From: Candidatus Cardinium hertigii
Lineage (GTDB): Bacteria; Bacteroidota; Bacteroidia; Cytophagales_A; Amoebophilaceae
NCBI RefSeq assembly: GCF_003788695.1
Contig: NZ_RARA01000025.1
Span: forward strand, 111,055-172,517
Reading direction: 5' to 3'
DNA length: 61,463 bases
Below the pieces are notes generated by a model. The model had not been told where the DNA came from, ran no database searches, and saw nothing but the letters and a program-made list of their open reading frames with translations. The first letter of the stretch is position 1; every line of letters begins with the position of its first letter. Below, piece after piece: positions 8,300 to 16,257 of this stretch. A program made the translations under genes and the position numbers.

Positions 8300-9904
8300 C
8301 TAACTTGACTTGAATTGCTTAATTATACTTTCAAATTGATCTTGCGTAATTTTATCAGCTTTAATTTTATTAAGTTCATCATGAATAAAACGCATACTCC
8401 TTCTATAAACAAGAAACTTGGACTTAAATTGACAAGAAAAAAGCATATCCACATTAACCTGAGCCAGTAGCCCAGCCTCTTGCAATATTTTCAATATACT
8501 CCGTGCAGCTGACCATTGAGTTGCATTCTTTAAATCTAAAAATGCCTTAAGGTTACCCTCGGACAATAAGCCAGTATCTGAAAATAAGTTCACAACCCGA
8601 GTAACAACATTTTTATGATATTGATCAAGGTGCAGCATAACCTTAAGCATATCTGGCGTACATATATCTATGAGGCCTTTCATCCATTCCAATTCAGATA
8701 ATCTTCCCCCACTAGCTAGGTTTATAACCTTTCGAAAATTAGCTTCCTCCTGTAATAACTGCTTATTAGTAGTAAATAGCTTTCTTATAATAGATGGCAG
8801 CTCTATAAAACTATCTCGCATATCAAAACTGCTTGGATCGTTCCGGGGATCATAAAGCACCATGCTCCTTTTACTTGAACCACAAGTTACTGTTACTTTT
8901 TCTTGAGGAATAGCTCTTCCTCCTATAACAGGACGACCTAGTTTAACGCTCTTTAAAACGTCCGAAAATGCATTTATTAAAGTAGTAAAAGTACTTTCTG
9001 TTAACAAATATTGAAAATCAGATAATACCTCATTTAAAGCCTCATAAACACCATCCTTATGATAAGGATAACCATTCCACACCTGCCATGCTGCAAAAAG
9101 TGCTTTAAAAGCCCTTTCTGTAAAAATTTTTCTTTCATGCAATATGCCAAGTACAGACAATAATGCACTGAACATGACCCTTCTTTCCCCATACAGATTC
9201 TTCATTTTATACACATCATCTATTTTATGCAAATAAGTTTCTACTCCGCTTGGCCAATTAACCGCATTAAAACAAGCAGAAGAAGGTATCACTTGATCAA
9301 AAACTGCTTGATTCAGAGATTCATGAATAAACATAATGCACTCACATAATGCAATCAAGTCGCCCTTATACGCTAGGATTTTATGAAGATTATTTTGATT
9401 CAGTATATTGTTTTGGACCATCTTATCAAGGGTCAATTGAAACATTGCTAAATCACATTTAGCAGGCATAAACTCCATCAGCATGGTAAAATTATCCTGT
9501 GTTAGGAGTGGCACATTATCCAATGTCTCAAAAATAAAATCGAAAATCATAAAATCGCCATTGCTATTGCTATTGCTAAAGCTTTCCAGCTGCTCAAAAT
9601 TTTTCGGATTTAAAAGCTGTGCCTTATGGAGCCGCTGCAGCATATTGCCGATAGATGTCGAACCCCACTGCTTACACATTTCCTCTAAATCATTATAATG
9701 CTGTGGTGTAAAACCGCCTATCTGCTCAAAAAGATGCTTCATATCGCCTAAACTTAAAGAAGAAAGCTGAGTTGTAACCTGCTCCACTAACGCAATTGCA
9801 GCCGATGTGCTGGGCTGTTGCGCCTGATCTATTTGTAGAGTATGCTTTTGGCATCCCCCTATCATTAAGCATGATGCAAATAGCATAATAATTATTAAAA
9901 CCAT
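8300..9904 (-). CDS. Lipoprotein built of helical repeats, function unknown
   Basis: 534 residues. A short signal peptide ends in a lipobox (IGGC, Cys18). The rest is helical and shows a degenerate motif of the type LL-(T/N/S)-x-x-NF-x-x-L, spaced about 30-36 residues: LLNPKNF (97-103), LLTQDNF (133-139), ILNQNNL (167-173), later IFTERAF, LLTESTF, LLSEGNL and LLAQVNV. This points to a solenoid used for protein contact. A Ser/Asn stretch (SNSNSN, about 110-115) comes from a short nucleotide repeat. No enzyme motif is seen and I do not recognise the family. Its neighbours do not suggest a pathway. Confidence 0.7.
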   Translation of the reverse strand: MVLIIIMLFASCLMIGGCQKHTLQIDQAQQPSTSAAIALVEQVTTQLSSLSLGDMKHLFEQIGGFTPQHYNDLEEMCKQWGSTSIGNMLQRLHKAQLLNPKNFEQLESFSNSNSNGDFMIFDFIFETLDNVPLLTQDNFTMLMEFMPAKCDLAMFQLTLDKMVQNNILNQNNLHKILAYKGDLIALCECIMFIHESLNQAVFDQVIPSSACFNAVNWPSGVETYLHKIDDVYKMKNLYGERRVMFSALLSVLGILHERKIFTERAFKALFAAWQVWNGYPYHKDGVYEALNEVLSDFQYLLTESTFTTLINAFSDVLKSVKLGRPVIGGRAIPQEKVTVTCGSSKRSMVLYDPRNDPSSFDMRDSFIELPSIIRKLFTTNKQLLQEEANFRKVINLASGGRLSELEWMKGLIDICTPDMLKVMLHLDQYHKNVVTRVVNLFSDTGLLSEGNLKAFLDLKNATQWSAARSILKILQEAGLLAQVNVDMLFSCQFKSKFLVYRRSMRFIHDELNKIKADKITQDQFESIIKQFKSS

Positions 9905-10205
9905 ATAATCAATATTTAAAGTTTATGTTATTTTTAATGTTACTTTTCCTGATGAACCAATAGTTTCATGTTCATGTATTACATCATTTAGAAGTACAAT
10001 CTTCTAATTTTTTCTATAAAAAGCAAATCTTTTGTATCTATTCGACATTCCGCACAAAAAAATAAATTTTTTATTGTTGATTAATAGCTTATTATGTAAT
10101 TTGGAATTATTATAAACATTTTGATATAAATTTTTACGTTGTGCAATAAAAATTATTATAATTGACATTCAGGTATATAAATATATTGTATATATTACAT
10201 ACACT

Positions 10206-10336
10206 TTATTACGCTATTGCTAGGTACGAACGTGAACAAAAATAATACATTACGTATAGGATACACGATTGAACGGGTGCCAATTTCTAATTGGTACGAA
10301 TACGGATACGCATAGGCCACACCACTGAACGGATAC
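10206..10336 (+). repeat. Right-end fragments of the GTATCCGTTCA element
   Basis: Two partial right ends in a row. The first runs from about 10206 (ACGCTATTGCTAGGTACGAACGTGAAC) to GATTGAACGGGTGCC near 10283. The second (TTTCTAATTGGTACGAATACGG to CACACCACTGAACGGATAC) ends at 10336. The rest of the 9905-10348 gap is A+T-rich and shows nothing else that I can name. The repeat ends 12 bases before the stop codon of the next gene. Confidence 0.65.
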
Positions 10337-10348
10337 AGAAGTATAGAG

Positions 10349-12493
10349 TTAAAAATTTAGTATAAATTGTATCGTTCCTGCATGCTTATTTGCAGTAGAA
10401 ACGTTAGGGTGCTTTTTCTTTGTCATTTTCTTTTGCATGGTTAATGGTAATGCATTGAACAAATGCATAAAGATATATTGTAATTCCAAGCGAATGAATC
10501 GAATGGGTTTCCAGCATACTAACCCATTAACAGCTATGCCATTTCCGCAATAAGCCTGAAAGCGTGTTCCATGATAGAGCGGAGCTGGCTTATAGAAGTA
10601 GAGGCGAGCAGCATAATCTTGGACATTGAAATAGATGATTTTACAGGAAAACTGAAATATGCTGCTTTTCCATTTCTGGGTGTTAGCTAGTGCATATCCA
10701 TGATGGGTATGTTCTAAAAAATTATGATGCGTATATTGCGTTTCTATATTTGTCCACCAATAATGGGAAAGTTTGCGATCTATTTTAAGCTTGATACTGT
10801 TTTTATAAGCTGCGCTAATTTCTTCTTCACCTATTGCTATGGTATCTTGCCCTTTTTTTAACTTATCTTTTGGAGTTTTATTAAATCTATGTTGTATCAA
10901 CAATATCGTTTCACGATTTAATGCATAGCTGGAGCGCGTCGTAAAAATATGTCCATAACCCGCTGTTGCCAACTGGGTCCTAGGGCGTAAAGTGGAAAAA
11001 AAGTGGCCACTGGTTGATATTTGCCAACGGGCCAAAGGCGTTAGCTTAACCCCTCCATAAAACCCTCTTTCATTTGCATTGTCTGTGGTATAGCGTTTAA
11101 AGGCATTTTCATAGGGACTGTAAAACCCTTCTCCATAATAGTATAGCGCAGAGGTAAGATCCAAATAAGAAGAGAGGCTTATAATTGACCCTATAATCAG
11201 TGCTTTTTCATTGTGCTTATTTGCAATAGTAGCATCAGGAAAAGTAATGCCCCCTTCTCCAAATAATAATACATTTTTCCATAGCAAGCGATAAAATAAA
11301 CTAGTTGCTACAGCGCGTTGTCCATAAAACAAATGATCGCTAAAAATACTTTCTTTTGGAATAATGGGCGTGTCGTAATGATTATACAATAGTATAATGC
11401 CCACTTCGTTTTGATTTTTATTTTGGTTTTTATTACCGTGTGTTAGTAACGTACAACCAATAACTTGTTCATTAACGGTTCCCTTTTTGTTTAGGTTATG
11501 GATCGTGTCATATTTACCTATTTGATCTATGCTGTGGGTATAGCGTATATTTCCTTGCTCCTCTTCTATTTTAGCATCTAGATTATGCGTTGCATAAAAT
11601 CCTGTTAATTCAAAAGGCCCTAAAGCTGATGTGATGGCTATACCACGTAATCCAATGCGTCTGATGCTTTTATAGGGGCAAATACCCATATTATTAGAAC
11701 GAATGATAGAGGTTATATCAGCCCCTTTTTCCATAGAGTAGCCTGCGCTTAATAGAAGCCCTTGTCCATATCCAACTTGATAATCACCTATTATTACTCG
11801 TTTAAAATATTTTTTTGATTCTATTGCAAGAAAAACAGACCATAGGTTAAATCCATAAAGATGTTTAGCATGGTCCCAGCAGAATGCTTCTCCTGCTTGC
11901 TTTCTAGCAGTAATACCTAGTGCCAAGTCATTATTATTTTGTAGAGAAAGTTGAGTGGTGCATTGGTCCAGATTTCCCAAATGTTTTTTAGAAATATTTG
12001 CGTTGAATGCAGGCGCATAGCGAAAAAGAAAATAATTAGTTTCACTTTTGGCAATACGCTCCCATATGCTGTCTGATGGAATACTATAGCTTTCTAAAAC
12101 GAAAATAAAGGGTAATAGTAATGCGATGGTAGTTAAATCAAAATCAGGAATAGCTTGCAATTCGTATTTAGAATAAAGAGGACCTGTAGTGGCTATATGA
12201 TTGAAGTAATTATTTAACTGATTTTTAGATAAAATACCTAATGCTGCCAATGCTTCTTTGCTTACCTGATTGAGGTCTAATGGTGTAGCATATGCTTCTT
12301 GAAGTGCTTCTTTAATGGATTCAAAATCTTCTTCCTCTGTAAAATTTTGTCTTTGGTAGATTTGTTCTATATAATCGTAAAAAGAAAGTGGATGGGATAT
12401 ATGGGATATACAAGGGAAAACAAGTAAAAATGGTTGCCCTAATAAGATAAAAAAAATAAGATATGATAACCACCTTTTCGTAACTTTTTGCAT
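10349..12493 (-). CDS. Helix-hairpin-helix domain protein with outer-membrane barrel
   Basis: About 714 residues from the ATG at 12493 (MQKVTKRW), which begins a clear signal peptide (LSYLIFFILLGQPFLLVFPC). The frame is open up to an ATG at 12550, but those 19 extra codons lie inside a copy of the intergenic hairpin repeat, so I reject that start. Two HhH-like segments follow (TPLDLNQVSKEALAALGILS and YSKYELQAIPDFD, roughly residues 70-125 of the mature start). The remaining ~580 residues are alternating aromatic strands typical of an outer-membrane barrel. This arrangement matches a common Bacteroidota HhH/outer-membrane protein family whose role is poorly known. It stands alone and is bordered by repeats on both sides. 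Confidence 0.7.
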   Translation of the reverse strand: MQKVTKRWLSYLIFFILLGQPFLLVFPCISHISHPLSFYDYIEQIYQRQNFTEEEDFESIKEALQEAYATPLDLNQVSKEALAALGILSKNQLNNYFNHIATTGPLYSKYELQAIPDFDLTTIALLLPFIFVLESYSIPSDSIWERIAKSETNYFLFRYAPAFNANISKKHLGNLDQCTTQLSLQNNNDLALGITARKQAGEAFCWDHAKHLYGFNLWSVFLAIESKKYFKRVIIGDYQVGYGQGLLLSAGYSMEKGADITSIIRSNNMGICPYKSIRRIGLRGIAITSALGPFELTGFYATHNLDAKIEEEQGNIRYTHSIDQIGKYDTIHNLNKKGTVNEQVIGCTLLTHGNKNQNKNQNEVGIILLYNHYDTPIIPKESIFSDHLFYGQRAVATSLFYRLLWKNVLLFGEGGITFPDATIANKHNEKALIIGSIISLSSYLDLTSALYYYGEGFYSPYENAFKRYTTDNANERGFYGGVKLTPLARWQISTSGHFFSTLRPRTQLATAGYGHIFTTRSSYALNRETILLIQHRFNKTPKDKLKKGQDTIAIGEEEISAAYKNSIKLKIDRKLSHYWWTNIETQYTHHNFLEHTHHGYALANTQKWKSSIFQFSCKIIYFNVQDYAARLYFYKPAPLYHGTRFQAYCGNGIAVNGLVCWKPIRFIRLELQYIFMHLFNALPLTMQKKMTKKKHPNVSTANKHAGTIQFILNF

Positions 12494-12510
12494 TAGCGTT
12501 GAGGTTTTTT

Positions 12511-12690
12511 CACCAGCGCTTGATTTTTTTTGGCTACTTTTTTTGATCAAGCAAAAAAAGTAGCTTTAAAAGTCACATATTTGTTCAAGGCGCGTTTTTA
12601 TGATCTTGTATTATTGTACTATTTCTAATGGGTACGAACACGCATACGCATACGCATACGCATACGCATAGGCCACTCCATTGAAGGGAT
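12511..12690. repeat. Rearranged partial copy of the GTATCCGTTCA element with hexanucleotide array
   Basis: Begins with the hairpin unit in reverse orientation (CACCAGCGCTTGATTTTTTT, then AGCTACTTTTTTT around GATCAAGC). It jumps directly to the right end in forward orientation (TTGTTCAAGGCGCGTTTTTATG) and ends near GGCCACTCCATTGAAGGGAT. Five tandem GCATAC-type hexamers occupy 12641-12670, where other copies have one or two. The joining of opposite orientations implies rearrangement. Confidence 0.7.
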
Positions 12691-12789
12691 ATTAAAATTT
12701 AGCCTATTGTATTGAGATAATTTGTACTAAACCACTTATCTTTGCATCAGTTACTTCGCAACCTCAGTAGGGTAATAGCATTTCTATTC

Positions 12790-14940
12790 CTACGGTTGTA
12801 GCGTAAAATTAATATACCTTCTATCCAAATCACAGCTTTTTACCTTAACCTTTAGCACATCTCCCAAGCGGTAACATTTTTTAGAATGTTTCCCAATAAC
12901 TTGGAAATTTTTTTCTTCAAAAATGTAGTCATCATCGGTAAGATCTGACAACCGTACCATGCCCTCACATGCATTAGATATAATTTCTATATAAATATTC
13001 CATTCGGTGATGCCACTAATTATTCCTTCAAATATTTTATCCTTAAAATTTTGTATAAACTCTACTTGCTTATACTTTATGGAAGCTCTTTCTGCATTTG
13101 CAGCAATCGATTCTCGTTCTATTGCGTATTGACATTTTTTTTCATAAGTGTCTACATCATATATGCGTTCACCTTTTAAGTATTGCTTTAAAAGCCGATG
13201 TACTAACAAATCTGAGTATCTCCTGATCGGTGAAGTAAAATGACTATAATGCGCAAAGGCCAATGCAAAGTGTGGATTAGGTTTTGTGGTATAAAGCGCT
13301 TTGGCCATAGAACGGATGGCAAGTGATCTGATAATATTTTCTTCTTTTGTGCCCTGAATAGCCTGTTCTAAATGATGCATAGCCTTACTTATTGGACCAG
13401 CATTTAAATCTATTTTATATCCTAGTTGTTTTACGAACAAAAAAAATTCATTTAATTTATCTGGGTCTGGATTATCATGGGTTCTATATATAAAAGTAGG
13501 TCCTACTTTTTCATTTTTTTGCTTCATTTTAGCTACATAGGATGCGACATTTTGGTTAGCTAGTAGCATAAATTCCTCAATTAGTTTATGGGTATCTGTA
13601 CGGACTTTGGTCACCACTTGTAGTGGTTTTCCATGGGAATCAAGTTCAAATGCTAGTTCTCTGGTTTCAAAATTAATGGCTCCTTTTTTAAAACGTTTTG
13701 CTCGAAACCGTTTAGCTAGCTTATGTAATTGACTAAGCGCGTGGTACAGATCCCCTTTTTGTGCATCTATTGTGGCTTGGGCTTCTTGGTAAGAGAATTT
13801 TTTATTGGAATAGATAACTGTTTCTCCAAACCATTTATTATGAATTTTCCCCCGGTCATCCACTTCAAAAATAGCTGAAAAAGTTAGCCTGTCTTTTTGT
13901 GGAAGTAAAGAACATAATCCATTAGAAAGCAGTTCTGGTAACATGGGAACGCAACGATCTATTAGATATACGGAGGTATTGCGTGTGTAGGCCTCTATAT
14001 CTAATAAACTATCGGGCAAGACATAATGGCTTACATCTGCAATATGGATACCTACCTGGTGATGGCCATTGGCTAGCTTTTGGTAGGAGAGGGCATCGTC
14101 TAGATCTTTAGCATCTTCCGGGTCTATCGTAAAAGTAGGTATAGGTCGTAGATCTAGCCGTTTGGCTATTTCTTGTGCTGAGATGGCTGTAGGGGTATGC
14201 TTGATACTTTCTAAAATATTTACTGGAAAAACATCCTTTAAACCAAATTCTGCCATAATGGCTTGCATCTCCACTTCATGTATACCAGCCTGTCCAAGGT
14301 GTTTCACAACCCTACCGGTTAGTTGGTTGTTTTCTCCAGGAAAAGAGGTTAATGCAATAACAACTTTATCATTTTCTTTTAGTAGAGCTATATGGTCCCC
14401 TTGTAGCAAAACTACGTAAGAGGCACGTTTTTGTTCAATCGTAGCTTTAGGTTGATCGCCTGATAATAGTATGCGTCCGATTACGGGTGTAGTATTGCGT
14501 TCAATAATTTCTACTACCACTCCTTCTGGACGTTTACGGCGTTCTTCCGAAAACAACCGAACTTTAACTAAATCTTTATCTAATGCAGATAATAAGTTTT
14601 TATGGAATACTAATATATCTTTTTGTTGATCAGGAACTACAATATAGGCATATTCAGTCCGGACATAATCTACTCGGCCTATTAAATAGGTAGGCTCCTT
14701 GAGACATAGATAGCGCCCCTTGCTTATTTTTTTAATTTTACCGTTATGCAAAAGATCCGATAAAGCTTTTTTCACTTGTTCTTTACCTGATTTGTCTTTA
14801 ACTCCTAAGCTTGTACAGAGTTGATGTAGGCTCTTGTGCGTTCCACTAGGATCTTTCTGGAAAGTTTTTAAGATAAGGGTAGTATAATCTAACACGTCTT
14901 TTTTGTTTTTAGCGCTAGGAGGCATTTCGAATACGGGCAT
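12790..14940 (-). CDS. rnr: Ribonuclease R
   Basis: 716 residues. Order of domains: an N-terminal winged-helix segment (about 15-75), cold-shock/OB domains (about 80-235), the RNB catalytic domain with TIDPEDAKDLDDA (271-283, the metal-binding Asp cluster) followed by HQVGIHIADVSHYV, and a C-terminal S1 domain (about 637-714). It is a 3'-to-5' processive exoribonuclease that degrades structured RNA. Length and domain order fit Bacteroidota RNase R. A large repeat element begins 29 bases upstream of the start codon, so the promoter lies in or beyond the repeat, unless the gene is transcribed from within it. Confidence 0.93.
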   Translation of the reverse strand: MPVFEMPPSAKNKKDVLDYTTLILKTFQKDPSGTHKSLHQLCTSLGVKDKSGKEQVKKALSDLLHNGKIKKISKGRYLCLKEPTYLIGRVDYVRTEYAYIVVPDQQKDILVFHKNLLSALDKDLVKVRLFSEERRKRPEGVVVEIIERNTTPVIGRILLSGDQPKATIEQKRASYVVLLQGDHIALLKENDKVVIALTSFPGENNQLTGRVVKHLGQAGIHEVEMQAIMAEFGLKDVFPVNILESIKHTPTAISAQEIAKRLDLRPIPTFTIDPEDAKDLDDALSYQKLANGHHQVGIHIADVSHYVLPDSLLDIEAYTRNTSVYLIDRCVPMLPELLSNGLCSLLPQKDRLTFSAIFEVDDRGKIHNKWFGETVIYSNKKFSYQEAQATIDAQKGDLYHALSQLHKLAKRFRAKRFKKGAINFETRELAFELDSHGKPLQVVTKVRTDTHKLIEEFMLLANQNVASYVAKMKQKNEKVGPTFIYRTHDNPDPDKLNEFFLFVKQLGYKIDLNAGPISKAMHHLEQAIQGTKEENIIRSLAIRSMAKALYTTKPNPHFALAFAHYSHFTSPIRRYSDLLVHRLLKQYLKGERIYDVDTYEKKCQYAIERESIAANAERASIKYKQVEFIQNFKDKIFEGIISGITEWNIYIEIISNACEGMVRLSDLTDDDYIFEEKNFQVIGKHSKKCYRLGDVLKVKVKSCDLDRRYINFTLQP

Positions 14941-14969
14941 ACATTTTAGAAATAATGGGGCTTAACGGT

Positions 14970-15440
14970 GTATCCGTTCACTTGCGTGGAAGCCATATTT
15001 TATAGATTAAAGCTACTTTTTTTGCTTGATCAAAAAAAGTAGCCAAAAAAAATCAAGCGCTGATGAACAAAGCTGTTGAAAAGTTCAGGCTGCAAGCTGA
15101 AAATCAGAACTCGCCCTCTGGTTACTCAATGGATTTGGAAAGCTGGCAAGGCGCGCGAGGGTGAAACGCACGCAGCATAGTACTTACTATGCGAGTTCGC
15201 CCCATGATGTATGTACATACATCATGGGGACCCCAAGTACGCTGAATCCCGAAGCGGAACACAGCCAGCTTTTCAAAGACGAAGAGTAGGCTCAAACAGG
15301 CTGATTTTCTACTACCTTGCAGCCTTTCTTTTCTAGTCACAGCTTTGTTCAAGGCGCGTTTTTTATAAACTTACATTATTGCGCTATTTCTAAATACGAA
15401 TATGAAAAAATACGCATAGGCCACACCACTGAACAGATAC
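14970..15440 (+). mobile_element. GTATCCGTTCA element, copy A (with nested palindromic module)
   Basis: 471 bp. Left terminus GTATCCGTTCACTTGCGTGG at 14970; right terminus TGAACAGATAC ending at 15440 (one mismatch in the 11-base inverted repeat). Internal order: hairpin with core GCTTGATCAAAAAAAGTAGC (about 15011-15043), GAACAAAGCTG (about 15064-15074), arm, nested module 15139-15272, opposite arm, CAGCTTTGTTC, then the A+T-rich right end. No coding capacity, so it is a non-autonomous element if mobile. It lies between rnr and ybeY. Confidence 0.8.
15139..15272. repeat. Palindromic module, variant 3, nested in copy A
   Basis: AAAGCTGGC at 15139 and GCCAGCTTT at 15264-15272 form its outer inverted repeat. 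Inside is the same pair of palindromes as at 7977: GCATAGTA/TACTATGC and a perfect 30-base palindrome at 15200-15229. It sits at the tip of the long stem of copy A, where other copies have GCCCAGGCCTGCAGCCTTGGGC. Confidence 0.8.
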
Positions 15441-15550
15441 CTTACCTTAACGGTTTACCGAGCTAAGTTACGATAAATAGATAATAAAACAGCAGTGTTT
15501 GTGTTTAGCCAAGGCTCCATTTTTTTGACGAGTAGATGGCCAACCATTTA

Positions 15551-15673
15551 ATGGTAGAAAATAAAAAATTATTGCGTGTTAGCTATGAAATGATGGAAAG
15601 TATTATAGAAATGTATGATGTATTTGTTTTTGCAAGGTGTGTATATAACAACCTGCATGTTCATAAATTATGA
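15551..15673 (+). other. Small open frame, doubtful, in the 15441-15721 gap
   Basis: A 40-codon frame (MVENKKLLRVSYEMMESIIE and on) from ATG 15551 to TGA 15673 is the only open stretch of note in the 280 bases between copy A and ybeY. It may be a small gene or a remnant. No family is recognised and no ribosome-binding sequence is visible. Confidence 0.15.
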
Positions 15674-15721
15674 CAAGCGGTAGCTAAAAAATAAAAATAG
15701 GAAGTTCGGAACAGGCCAAAA

Positions 15722-16153
15722 TTAGGATAAAATTGGCAGCAACTGATTTAGATAAAAATTTTCTTTCTCCCTCATAATGATCTTTTCTTGCATTGTTTGA
15801 TCATCATAGGATAATAGATGCAATAGACCATGCACCATTACCGTATAGAGCTCTTCTTCAATTTTTCGTTTATAATATTTTGAATTTTCTCTCACACGAT
15901 CAATGCTTATGTAAATATCTCCTAAAATGGTTTTTGCATTTGTGGAAAAATCAAATGTAATAACATCTGTTAAAGTATTATGGCCCAAATAGGCTTTGTT
16001 TTTGGTATATAAATAGGGATCAGAGCAAAAAATAAAATTGAGATGATCTAATGTGTAACCTTCTTTTTGAATAACAATTTGTAACCACACAGAAATCTTA
16101 TTTTTGTGCTTTAACCTAAAGTAGGTTTCTTCTAAAAAATAATCAATATCCAT
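15722..16153 (-). CDS. ybeY: Endoribonuclease YbeY (rRNA maturation)
   Basis: 143 residues, usual length. It contains LTDVITFDFS (61-70), GDIYIS and the metal-binding motif HGLLHLLSYDD (His108, His112, Asp118). Asp in place of the third His is common in Bacteroidota YbeY. It is a zinc-dependent RNase that acts in 16S rRNA 3' processing and ribosome quality control. The gene stands alone, divergent from the acyltransferase gene at 16258 with a 104-base gap that must hold both promoters. Confidence 0.9.
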   Translation of the reverse strand: MDIDYFLEETYFRLKHKNKISVWLQIVIQKEGYTLDHLNFIFCSDPYLYTKNKAYLGHNTLTDVITFDFSTNAKTILGDIYISIDRVRENSKYYKRKIEEELYTVMVHGLLHLLSYDDQTMQEKIIMREKENFYLNQLLPILS

Positions 16154-16257
16154 TTGGATCTTATATCTTGTAATATCATAAAAATATTAGATAGTCTTTC
16201 TATCTATCTAGATAATTTGGCCGTAATGTACGGCTTATTTCGTTAAATATATACTAG

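Noticed and set aside
15122..15352. Minus-strand open frame of 76 codons
   Set aside because: Lies wholly within repeat copy A and its nested module, and a very similar frame arises at 7975-8202 from the other copy.
14970..15440. CRISPR array or tRNA-like structure in the repeats
   Set aside because: The repeats are dispersed single units without regular short spacers, and no cloverleaf or T-loop sequence is seen.
14961..15454. Target-site duplication CTTAACGGT on both sides of copy A
   Set aside because: The left copy abuts the terminus but the right copy begins five bases beyond it, so it is not a clean duplication.
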